This document shows, piece by piece, positions 10,013 through 17,840 of a stretch of 61,012 bases of DNA (position 1 is the first letter of the stretch; every line of letters starts with the position of its first letter). The notes under the pieces are model-generated. The model ran no database searches, was not told the origin of the DNA, and was given only the letters and a program-made list of their open reading frames with translations. Source of the stretch: an uncultured Bacilli bacterium (GTDB taxonomy: Bacteria > Bacillota_I > Bacilli_A > RF39 > UBA660); assembly GCA_934090795.1 (NCBI GenBank), contig CAKOJQ010000009.1, forward strand, positions 1 to 61,012. The letters run 5' to 3'. The translations under genes were made by a program, and so were the position numbers.

Positions 10013-11068
10013 TTAGAAATTACTTAATAAATCAATTAATCTAGTATTTTTATAAATACTTTCTCTACCTACTTTTTCAAATTCTAAAAGTCCAGCATCA
10101 ACCAAACTATTTAAATATGTAGCAGCAGTTTGTCTTGTAACTCCACATCTATCTTCAATATAATTAATTCTAGTATATGCTTCAAAAAATAAAGAATCTA
10201 ATAATTCATCAGAATATATTTTAGGTAATTTGGTCATAAATTCTTCTTTATAAGATTCCATCTCATTTTGAATTAGTTTTATTAATTCAATAGTGTTTTT
10301 AGATGTTTCTTCTATTCCTTTTAAGATATAAATAATCCAATCTTCATAATTATTATTTTCTCTAAATTCAGTAAATAATCTATAGTATTGGTCTTTATTT
10401 TTATTAATGTAATTACTTAAATATAAAATAGGACTATCTAAAAGATTATTTAATACTAGATATAAAACATTTAATATTCTTCCAGTTCTTCCATTTCCAT
10501 CATAAAATGGGTGGATTGATTCAAATTGATAATGAATTAAAGCCATTTTGATTAGTGGATCAACTTCATCATCATTTTCATTAATATAATCATCAAGATT
10601 TTTTAATAAATCTCTAATTTCTTTTTCTTCTTGTGGTGGAGTATAAATTACTTCTCCTGTTTTACTATTAACTAATTTAGTTCCAGGATTCTTTCTTATA
10701 CCTGCTTTATTGTGTTCAATCATTCCTTGAAGTTCTACTAAAACATTAGTTGAAATAAATCCTTTTTCTTTAATTATTTCATATCCACGCCAAATAGCAC
10801 TTCTATAATCAACAACTTCTTTAGCAGATTCATCTTTATATCCACTTTCTGTTAAAACTTTATAAATACTGTCATGAGTAGTAACTATATTTTCAATTTC
10901 ACTACTATCTTTGGCTTCATTTATTGTAATAGCATTTATTAAAATATGTTGATTAGGAATTGAATTAGCAAATCCTTTTAATTCTGCAAGTGATCTAGAA
11001 GCTTCATTTAATGCTTCAAGAATTCTAGGTGTTTTTAAATCAAAATCATTAAATGGTAATAGCTTCAT
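10013..11068 (-). CDS. fic: Fic family protein (AMPylator) with N-terminal inhibitory helix and C-terminal winged helix
   Basis: 351 residues. The Fic core has the complete catalytic motif HPFYDGNGRTGR at 186-197, so transfer of AMP (or a related nucleotide group) to a target protein is likely possible. An N-terminal inhibitory motif S-x3-E-N lies at 55-60 (SSEIEN), the arrangement of self-inhibited class II Fic proteins, so no separate antitoxin is needed. The C-terminal about 60 residues (CGVTRQTAATYLNSLVDAGL) form a winged helix, suggesting DNA binding and autoregulation. The ribosome site is AGGAG. The promoter overlaps palindromic half-sites at 11106-11154. Target unknown. Confidence 0.92.
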   Translation of the reverse strand: MKLLPFNDFDLKTPRILEALNEASRSLAELKGFANSIPNQHILINAITINEAKDSSEIENIVTTHDSIYKVLTESGYKDESAKEVVDYRSAIWRGYEIIKEKGFISTNVLVELQGMIEHNKAGIRKNPGTKLVNSKTGEVIYTPPQEEKEIRDLLKNLDDYINENDDEVDPLIKMALIHYQFESIHPFYDGNGRTGRILNVLYLVLNNLLDSPILYLSNYINKNKDQYYRLFTEFRENNNYEDWIIYILKGIEETSKNTIELIKLIQNEMESYKEEFMTKLPKIYSDELLDSLFFEAYTRINYIEDRCGVTRQTAATYLNSLVDAGLLEFEKVGRESIYKNTRLIDLLSNF

Positions 11069-11089
11069 ATTATCATCTCCTCTTATATA

Positions 11090-11154
11090 ATATTACACTA
11101 TTTTTTTAACATATACAAGAAATATGTTAAATTTTTTAATATTTTTTAACATAT
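11090..11154 (-). promoter_or_regulatory. fic promoter overlapped by a palindromic operator and a third half-site
   Basis: On the minus strand TTGTAT (11113-11118) and TAATAT (11090-11095) are separated by 17 bases. The -35 box lies inside an inverted repeat TTAACATAT (11106-11114) / ATATGTTAA (11122-11130) with a 7-base spacer. A third half-site TTAACATAT is at 11146-11154. This suits autorepression by the winged helix of the Fic protein. Confidence 0.65.
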
Positions 11155-11279
11155 TTTATATTTATTTCTCTTAAATCATTCTTTATTTTTATTTTGATCA
11201 TTTTTATGATATATATATTATTCCTTTATAGCCTATTGGAGTATCTAATTATGTAAGACCAAGTTCATAAATATCATTA

Positions 11280-11726
11280 TCAACATAAAATATGTTGTGT
11301 TTTTTTAGTTTTTATATATCTGTTATTTTTATTAATAAGTTCTTTAATGATTTCCATATGTCTTTTATATTTAAATTCTTCATAATTATTATTTTGTGTT
11401 GCTCTTTGTGTTGCTTCTGCAACAGAATTATTTCTAAAAATGACTTTAAAGCTATCTCTTTCTTCATAAAATTTTGGAGAAGGTAATCCATATCTTTTCA
11501 TTTCTCGAATCATTGTCGGTATTCTTGAATGTCTATTTTCAATTACTGATCCCTTTTCTTCAGGTATTCTTACTAATGTTGGATTACGTGATTCCATTGT
11601 AGTAGCAGTTCCTAGTTTTCCAATTCTATTTGTACCATATAACGCTCTAGGATTGATAATTTCTATCTTATCTTTATATATATATAGAAAAAAAAGAAAA
11701 CTTTTACAATTTCTTATAATTTGCAT
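11280..11726 (-). pseudogene. C-terminal remnant of an AlbA_2/RecG-like ATP-binding regulator
   Basis: About 148 codons. The region from residue 20 (KIEIINPRALYG, GKLGTATTMESRNPTLVRI, ENRHSRIPTMIREMKRYG) matches the C-terminal HATPase_c_4-like part of the AlbA_2 (Schlafen-type) DNA-binding regulators, which are normally about 450-550 residues. The N-terminal DNA-binding and ATP-binding parts are missing, and the open frame starts in an unrelated hydrophobic stretch. Conserved glycines are changed. It is probably a dead fragment left by recombination; no ribosome site is convincing. Confidence 0.7.
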
Positions 11727-11735
11727 TTTCTTTGG

Positions 11736-12287
11736 TTATTTACTCGATATTTGTAAAAATTTGTCTTTTAATTCTGGATATAATTTATAAAACTTATTTA
11801 TATCAAAACCATTCTTTTGCCATTTAATTACTTTATAAATTAAATCACTATTATCATTTGGTATTCTATTGGGTCTTTCAGGATATAAATATATTTTTAT
11901 TAAACCTTCTTCATTTAATTTAATTAGTTCTTTATATACATTTTCAATGTATATCGTTTCTACAACTTTTTCTTCTTTATCACTAACCAACTCTGCTGTC
12001 CAACTTGTCTGACCGCTTTTAAAATTAGTAGCATCTAGTTTATAAATATAACCCGAACAGTCAAATATTTTTTTGAACATGTCTTTTTTTCTTTCGACTA
12101 ATTCTACTGGATAATTTATTCCATCACCGGATAAAGAATAATATAAGTCATTACCTAGTGGTGATAGAAAAATTATTGATATTGCTTTTGATGCACAGGC
12201 ATATACCCATTTCTTCATATGAGTACTTTCATTTAGTTTAATAATTTTCAAATTTGGTATTGAACTTCCGTGATATACATAATTCAT
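11736..12287 (-). CDS. Hypothetical protein with ADP-ribosyltransferase-like N-terminus
   Basis: 183 residues. It opens with YVYHGSSIPNLKIIKL and then WVYACASKAISIIF, recalling the YHGS...ATP/A pattern of small ADP-ribosyltransferase-like folds. No complete R-S-E or H-Y-E set can be assigned with confidence. A later segment, LIKIYLYPERPNRIPND, is a second recognisable conserved-looking patch. It overlaps the upstream SPASM fragment by 4 bases (ATGA) and so was once co-transcribed with a radical SAM gene. The enzymatic role is inference only; it may be inactive, because the neighbours on both sides are broken. Confidence 0.45.
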   Translation of the reverse strand: MNYVYHGSSIPNLKIIKLNESTHMKKWVYACASKAISIIFLSPLGNDLYYSLSGDGINYPVELVERKKDMFKKIFDCSGYIYKLDATNFKSGQTSWTAELVSDKEEKVVETIYIENVYKELIKLNEEGLIKIYLYPERPNRIPNDNSDLIYKVIKWQKNGFDINKFYKLYPELKDKFLQISSK

Positions 12288-12583
12288 CTTTTATTGTCCC
12301 TTCTTATTAATATTTTAGATAAACTATAGTTTAATTTATCATATTCTTTTTGATTATTGAGTTCAATTATGAAATTTTTTATTCCTTCCAAAATTCCTTT
12401 TTGAATATAACACGAAACATTATTTCGATTACTTTCATTTAAAATGGCATTAGAATTACATCCACCATAACAATTTTTGAAATACTTGCATTCTTTGATG
12501 CAATTTTGCCTTCTTGAAATACTAAGCTGTAATATTTTTATAATAACTAATAATATTAGCAAAAGCAAGAACTTTTGTACCAA
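12284..12583 (-). pseudogene. C-terminal SPASM-like fragment of a radical SAM protein
   Basis: The open frame of 99 codons contains CIKECKYFKNCYGGC and then a further Cys (VSCYIQKG) near residues 29-70. This is the auxiliary-cluster (SPASM) pattern found at the end of radical SAM peptide-modifying enzymes. The catalytic radical SAM barrel is absent and the first about 28 codons are an unrelated hydrophobic run read in the wrong frame. The upstream sequence has no long frame. I take it as a truncated relic, separate from the intact radical SAM gene at 23703-24773. Confidence 0.6.
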
Positions 12584-13017
12584 AATATTTATAATTTAGT
12601 TTTTAATTAATTGATATTGTTTAAATTTTAGATAAAAAGAAAATCAATTCTTTTAATTATTTGAAACTTAAGCATCGTTGGTAAGTAATAATTATCACCA
12701 CTTTAAAATCTTTGTTTTCAAGATATATATGAATGAAAATATTCGCAAAAAATGATGAAACAATATAATAATCAATTATATAAGTTTTTGTAGCCATTGT
12801 TAATGATACTATAAGAATGTGCAAAAAAAGGTATATTGCAATGAATAAAACGGCAATTCCAATAAAAACTGATAATTTACATAGTTACTTAATAATACCT
12901 ATTTTGGAAAGCTTTTTTTGAATAAGATAAAAGTTAATATACGGTAAAAAGCCATTTTTATAACAAAGAAGAAGAAAAAGGTGTCAAATATGTTTTAATG
13001 TACGCAGAAAGGAAATG
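12584..13017. other. Decayed non-coding stretch
   Basis: No frame of convincing length or codon use. The final about 60 bases before 13018 look like eroded integrase coding sequence (compare the N-terminal third of the intact integrase near 32057-32106), so this is probably the decayed 5' half of integrase copy 1. No promoter or structured RNA was recognised. Confidence 0.55.
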
Positions 13018-13628
13018 GTTTATTATACGTATGATGAATTTAAAAAGTTTATTTCTTATGAAGAAGATCTAAGAATGAGATGTGTTTTTGAAATATTATA
13101 TTACTGTGGACTTTATAAAGGCAAACTAAAAGGCTTACTTGTAAAGATATTTATTTTGATAAAAAAGTATTATCTGTTAATAAACAAATAATACAGAGAA
13201 ATAACCGTGTTAAGTTTGAATTTTTGGATACTAAAACAAGGGATAGTAGAAGAATAGTTCCTATTACTAAAGTCTTGTTAAATGATCCTAAAATGCTTTA
13301 TGAGAAAGATAAAAAAGACTATTACGGATTTAATGATGATTTCTTTGTTGTTGCTGATGCTAAACCTATAGCTGATTCTAATATATATCTTAGAAGAACT
13401 AAAATAGCTACTCTTGCTGGGCTAAAGGTTATTATGATTCATGATTTTAGACATTCATGTGCATCACTCTTAATTAACAATGACGCTAATGTTACATTAG
13501 GTGCCAAATATTTAGGGCATACAAAAATCGTGGAAACACTAAACACATATTCACATATGTTTAGTACTGCCCTCGACTCTGTTGTTTCTGTTATAGATAG
13601 TTTAGAAGATGATAAAACCGATGATTAA
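13000..13628 (+). pseudogene. Decayed tyrosine integrase, copy 1
   Basis: Homologous to residues about 170-371 of the intact integrase (31947-33062) and to copy 2 at 19954. A one-base deletion near 13138 breaks the frame, so only the last 134 codons (13224-13628) remain open. The catalytic Arg motif GLRRGEL is read as GLYKGKL, so the first active-site Arg is lost. The HDFRHSC and GHTK motifs and the Tyr near the end (TYSHMF) are kept. The N-terminal arm-binding part is gone. It cannot be an active recombinase. Confidence 0.88.
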
Positions 13629-13645
13629 TTCACATCGGCTTTTTA
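13616..13645. terminator. Bidirectional terminator between integrase remnant 1 and the ASCH gene
   Basis: Stem CCGATG (13618-13623) / CATCGG (13633-13638) with T runs on both sides (CTTTTTAA on plus, TTTTATC on minus). It includes the last codons of the integrase remnant. Confidence 0.75.
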
Positions 13646-14017
13646 ATCTAAATAAATAAATGATTGTGGAACATAATTTATCCCAATATCACAAAGTTTT
13701 TTTGGCTTATCATATACTTTAATATTTCCTAATTTATAGGCTATCGCATTTTCTTTATTCTTATAGTATTTAGAATAAAAATCTTTTGTAATCCCAGAAT
13801 ATTCTTTTGTTTGCTCCCATAACTTTTCAGGAGGAGCTTCAATTATTCCTTCAACATCTACTTCTGCGACTACTCTCATAATTGGTGATGTAGAATAGAT
13901 AACCATTTTATCTATGTTTTTTCTTTTAGCTTTTATTTTTCTATACTCATATTTTTTGTTTCCAGAAAGAATTTCATCTACATATTCAGGATTTATTGGC
14001 ATTAAAATCTTACACAT
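13643..14017 (-). CDS. ASCH-domain protein (PUA-like fold), YEYRK type
   Basis: 124 residues, essentially one ASCH domain. It starts MCKILMPINPEYVDEILSG and has KKYEYRKIKAKRKNIDKMVIY, the [EK]YR[KR] element of the ASCH/PUA-like fold, followed by strands VVAEVDVEGI and a C-terminal PQSFIYLD. Such domains bind RNA or modified nucleosides; some ASCH proteins (E. coli YqfB) hydrolyse N4-acetylcytidine. It lies 41 bases downstream of the PIN-GNAT gene, probably in one transcript, and ends at a bidirectional terminator. Its job here is unknown; pairing with a PIN nuclease suggests sensing or neutralising RNA damage. Confidence 0.8.
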   Translation of the reverse strand: MCKILMPINPEYVDEILSGNKKYEYRKIKAKRKNIDKMVIYSTSPIMRVVAEVDVEGIIEAPPEKLWEQTKEYSGITKDFYSKYYKNKENAIAYKLGNIKVYDKPKKLCDIGINYVPQSFIYLD

Positions 14018-14058
14018 TTTACCTACCTCCTATTATATATAATATTATATCATAATTT

Positions 14059-15552
14059 TTATGTATTTTTATCTATTAAATAAATTTCTTTCTTCATTTT
14101 ACACTTTTCAAGTATTTGTAATAACTGTTCTTTGTTGATATGTTGTATAGTTTGAATTGCTCCATTAACTATTCTATTACTTTTAAGAAATTCAAAGTCA
14201 ACATAATTATCAAAAGAATAATATAGTTTAAATAGTATTACTAACTTATCATTTTTAAATTTTTCTCTAAGTTCATGTTCATCATATGCAGTTCTTTTTT
14301 TCACCAAATTAAACATTTCATCAAAATTGTCAAACTTATTAAATACTGCATCAACAATGCCTAATGATGTTATAGACTTTTTTGTTCCCGATGAATAAAA
14401 CAACAGTATAGATCCTTTTTGTATTTGCTTTATTTTTGAATCACATAAATAGGCTTTTTTTAACGAATTAGAAGCAACATTTTTTCCTTGAAAATCTTCC
14501 AAACTTAATTGAATTTGCTTTTCTGATTCTTGAAATAGCAAATGATGATATTTATCACGAATAGGAACAAGGAATATTCTATTATCATCAATTTCAAAAA
14601 AAGGATAATAGTTTTCTTTATTTTTCATGCTTTTAACGAGAACATTTTCTAATTCAATCCCACCATCTGATCTTAGAGTCTTTTTCTTGGTATATTTTTT
14701 AAAGCCGTAGACTTCAAGCATATCGATTAAAGATTCTTGCTTATCAAATACTGTAACATATATTTCATCAACATCTTCTTTTATTGCCTTTTCCACAATA
14801 ATTTTAATAAATGTTTCCCCAATTCTTTTGCCCGTATCAGCAACTTTTAAAGTTGATATTTTCAATCTTCTTGCAGGTCTAAATGGTTTTATAAAATCTT
14901 TATAGTCTTCATCTTCATTTTCAACTTTTAGCATTAAAAATGAGGTTAATTTTCCATCAAATTCAGTAACATATGCCTGAGCTTCTTCTAATTGTTTCTT
15001 TTTAAACCATTTTTCAAATCCTGCATAATCTACTTTTAACGAATCAAAGAAAGTGTCATTTATATCTAATTCATGTAAATATTTGTAGTTTATAAAAACT
15101 GGCTTTCTAACATCTTCTGGTGCATTTTCTTGAAATTTTTCAAGTGCTTGATCAATAGATAAAACTCGATCACTAAGTCCAATTTTTTGTGATTTTTTAA
15201 TTAAATCTTTATCATTAGTAATTAAATACTGCGCACAATTTCTATATATTGAAAATAGTAAGTCATTATCAATTACATCATGACTGTTGTTGCAACCAAC
15301 CGTATCATTAAATTCTTTAGTAGCTTTAGGAGCTGATTTTATTTCTCTATACACAGATATTTTTGAAGAAAAAATAGCTCTTTTTTCACTATCAGATATT
15401 TTTAATATTTCTTCTTTTGTTTTTGGATGTATCACAATTTTATACTGATCAGAATCAAATAGTCTTTTGGTTAAAGTTGCAACTTTATCTTCTGTCACTG
15501 CATAGTCTTCCAAATATATAAACATATTGGTGTCTAATAATATTTTTTCCAT
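14059..15552 (-). CDS. PIN nuclease - GNAT acetyltransferase - ASCH/EVE-like fusion protein
   Basis: 497 residues with three parts. Residues 1-140 form a PIN ribonuclease domain: Asp7 in LLDTNMFIYL, Glu47/48, Asp95/97 in HDVIDNDLLF and Asp114/116 in ITNDKDL, so the metal-binding acidic set looks complete. Residues about 190-290 resemble a GNAT acetyltransferase (RRLKISTLKV, GKRIGETFIKIIVEKA, then YVTVF and LEVYGFKKY). Residues about 310-400 (FLVPIRDKYHHLLF, LLFYSSGTKKSITSLGIVDA) look like an ASCH/EVE-type beta barrel. Good ribosome site (GGAGG). It sits between the GIY-YIG/DUF2075 gene and the ASCH gene. Such a fusion could cut an RNA and acetylate or recognise it; the order of domains is seen, the activity is inferred. 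Confidence 0.72.
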   Translation of the reverse strand: MEKILLDTNMFIYLEDYAVTEDKVATLTKRLFDSDQYKIVIHPKTKEEILKISDSEKRAIFSSKISVYREIKSAPKATKEFNDTVGCNNSHDVIDNDLLFSIYRNCAQYLITNDKDLIKKSQKIGLSDRVLSIDQALEKFQENAPEDVRKPVFINYKYLHELDINDTFFDSLKVDYAGFEKWFKKKQLEEAQAYVTEFDGKLTSFLMLKVENEDEDYKDFIKPFRPARRLKISTLKVADTGKRIGETFIKIIVEKAIKEDVDEIYVTVFDKQESLIDMLEVYGFKKYTKKKTLRSDGGIELENVLVKSMKNKENYYPFFEIDDNRIFLVPIRDKYHHLLFQESEKQIQLSLEDFQGKNVASNSLKKAYLCDSKIKQIQKGSILLFYSSGTKKSITSLGIVDAVFNKFDNFDEMFNLVKKRTAYDEHELREKFKNDKLVILFKLYYSFDNYVDFEFLKSNRIVNGAIQTIQHINKEQLLQILEKCKMKKEIYLIDKNT

Positions 15553-15598
15553 ACTGCAAACCTCCCTAAGAATAAATAATTATATATATTATAGCATA

Positions 15599-15636
15599 TA
15601 AAAACATATATATGTCACGTAGCTATATATGTTTTT
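15599..15636. terminator. Hairpin between the DUF2075 and PIN-GNAT genes
   Basis: Stem ACATATATA (15604-15612) / TATATATGT (15624-15632) with an 11-base loop. There is a seven-T run on the plus strand and a shorter T run on the minus strand. It may partly insulate the MazG-DUF2075 pair from the PIN-GNAT-ASCH pair. Confidence 0.5.
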
Positions 15637-17349
15637 TTATTTTGCAGAAATATATTTTTTTAGATATTGTCGTAAACTCGGATCACATACATAAATATAT
15701 GTTCCAAGCATTCCCCTAGTCATCATAGTTCTATAGATATTTAATAAATAATTTAATAATTCTTCATCAGTTGTACCCGCTTTTCCTTTAGCATCATAAT
15801 AATTATTTCTATCTACAATGAACTGATTTTTATCTAAATCATACCTTAATTCATTGCCAATAATTAATCCAGTGTAATTTAAGTCAAAGCCTTGAGTTGT
15901 ATGAATACTACCTATTTCATTTACAGCATTTTTAGAATTAATCCAATCATAAGCTTGTGAATTCCATATATATTTATTGTTATCTATTTCTATATCATAT
16001 AAACCATTATTATTTTTAGATATAGTTGAGTCTAATGGCAAATGTTTGCCTTTACTATTCCACTTCCAAGCATATCCCGCAATATTTCTACATAATCCAT
16101 ATTCAGAATCTTTTTCTTTGATATTTTCAACCATACTGCCAACATCATCAAATATTTTTAAATCATATTGTTTAAAGTCAATTTTATTTTTAGGAGGATT
16201 ATTACTAAATATTGCCTTTATATAATCAATATATTCATTACCACCTAATAAGCATCTCAATTGAGTATTTAATTGATAAGCATGATAATTTTTTCTTAGC
16301 ATTAATTTATCGAAGTCTTCTTTTCTTATATCAGTTGGTTTAATTGATTGATTTTCATCATAGAAGAAAATTTGATACTTGCTTTTTAATAAAATCCAAT
16401 CCAGTTCTGTACCCGAATTACCTAAATTCATTTTTCTATTATTTTCATCAAATGTACCATACTGTGTAAGATTTTTTCTTCTTCTAAGTCTATGTGCTTC
16501 ATCAACTATTAACAAATCATATATTTCATCATTTTTCCCAACGTCATGTGGACTTAACACCATATTAGAATTCAACCCCTTAATACTTCTAAATACCTTT
16601 TTAAGGGTACTTCTTAAATTTTCCATAGGAATAACCAAGCCTATTTTTAAAGCATCCACTGCATCATTTATTTTTAATATTTCAGATAGATTTTGTTCAA
16701 CTTGATCCTCTTCAATTTCAATTTGAGATGAATCTTTTGCTTGAACTAATAATTTAAGAAGGTATATTCCCAAAATAGTTTTTCCTGTTCCAGCTCCACC
16801 TTCAACAACAAAAGTGCCTTTTTCTTTTTTATAAACCAAATCTGATAAATCACTTAAAATGTCATTTACAATCATATATTGATCAACCGTTAATGCTTTG
16901 TATGGCGAATATTTAAATAAATCAGAATTAGCAATCATTTTTAAATCATTTTTTACTAATCCTTTTGATTTTAATTGTAGCCAAATTTCTCTAAATTTAG
17001 TTTCATACATTTCTCTTTGATAATAATTATGATTTTGTAAACCACCGTTACCATTTTGCAATTTAAATTTATTATCTGCAGACATATATTTTATTAAAAA
17101 GGATTCAAGATCTAATATTGAAGATTTATTAAAAGTATCATCACCTATTATGTTTATTTTATCTAAATTCCTTCTGACTTTATTTGCTAAATGTTGATTT
17201 GACCTAATACTTGCATCAGTTGTTTCACCAACATAAGCCTCTTCTTTATTATTAATAATATAAACAACTGGCCAATTGCTTCCATACTTTTCATTTTTTA
17301 AAATGCTTGATGTCCCTGCATTAAATTTCTTTGTAATAATTTCTGCCAT
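15637..17349 (-). CDS. GIY-YIG nuclease fused to a DUF2075 (Schlafen-like SF1) ATPase/helicase
   Basis: 570 residues. The N-terminal about 100 residues are GIY-YIG-like: VVYIIN (28-33), AYVGET (38-43), Arg49 and Glu82, the elements of that nuclease fold. The DUF2075 motor follows: Walker A GGAGTGKT at 184-191, DEAH at 283-286 (LLIVDEAHRLRR), an Arg-rich motif after it, QLRCLLGG, and a late IHTTQGFDLNYTGLIIG motif with a C-terminal YRTMMTRGM helicase motif VI. It lies 11 bases after the MazG-like gene and is surely co-transcribed. DUF2075 proteins often occur in defence islands; this one likely cleaves nucleic acid in an ATP-dependent way. The target is unknown. Confidence 0.85.
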   Translation of the reverse strand: MAEIITKKFNAGTSSILKNEKYGSNWPVVYIINNKEEAYVGETTDASIRSNQHLANKVRRNLDKINIIGDDTFNKSSILDLESFLIKYMSADNKFKLQNGNGGLQNHNYYQREMYETKFREIWLQLKSKGLVKNDLKMIANSDLFKYSPYKALTVDQYMIVNDILSDLSDLVYKKEKGTFVVEGGAGTGKTILGIYLLKLLVQAKDSSQIEIEEDQVEQNLSEILKINDAVDALKIGLVIPMENLRSTLKKVFRSIKGLNSNMVLSPHDVGKNDEIYDLLIVDEAHRLRRRKNLTQYGTFDENNRKMNLGNSGTELDWILLKSKYQIFFYDENQSIKPTDIRKEDFDKLMLRKNYHAYQLNTQLRCLLGGNEYIDYIKAIFSNNPPKNKIDFKQYDLKIFDDVGSMVENIKEKDSEYGLCRNIAGYAWKWNSKGKHLPLDSTISKNNNGLYDIEIDNNKYIWNSQAYDWINSKNAVNEIGSIHTTQGFDLNYTGLIIGNELRYDLDKNQFIVDRNNYYDAKGKAGTTDEELLNYLLNIYRTMMTRGMLGTYIYVCDPSLRQYLKKYISAK

Positions 17350-17360
17350 ATTATCACTTC

Positions 17361-17675
17361 CTATAATTTATCATATTTAGTACTAATACCTTTAGATTTT
17401 GCAATCGGATATTTTTTATCTGTTTTTTCCATTTTATCTAAAACTATTTGCTTTGGATCTACGCCTAATTTATCCGCCATTAATAAACAATAATTTATAA
17501 CGTCTGCTAGCTCTTCTTTTACTTCATCTAAATTATATTCATTATTCCATTGAAAGCATTCTAATAATTCTCCTGCTTCAATTGAAATGCTTTTAGCTAA
17601 ATTTTCGGGTGAATGAAATTGATCCCAATCTCTTTCTTTTGTAAAATTTTTTACTTTCTTCATTAATTCTTGCAT
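17361..17675 (-). CDS. MazG-like nucleotide pyrophosphohydrolase
   Basis: 104 residues from the ATG at 17675, which has a ribosome site (GAGGAAA); an upstream ATG at 17711 lacks one. The all-alpha NTP pyrophosphatase core is clear: WDQFHSPENLAKSISIEA, then GELLECFQW, and VKEELADVINYCLLMADKLG, supplying the E-x2-E and E-x2-D metal-binding sets of the RS21-C6/MazG-like dNTPases. Short members hydrolyse (d)NTPs such as dCTP or modified nucleotides. It starts the operon with the GIY-YIG/DUF2075 gene. In a defence setting it could deplete nucleotides or remove modified ones. Confidence 0.88.
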   Translation of the reverse strand: MQELMKKVKNFTKERDWDQFHSPENLAKSISIEAGELLECFQWNNEYNLDEVKEELADVINYCLLMADKLGVDPKQIVLDKMEKTDKKYPIAKSKGISTKYDKL

Positions 17676-17840
17676 GTGTTTCCTCGTTTCTATAATAATT
17701 TTGTTCAACATAATTGATAATAGTTAAACTAATTTTTTATTCATATTTAAAATTATTAACTATATATAATTATAACATGTTGATTCCAGGTGAAGAAAAA
17801 AATATTGTTTGTAATATAGTTAAAAAATTTATGAAAGTAT

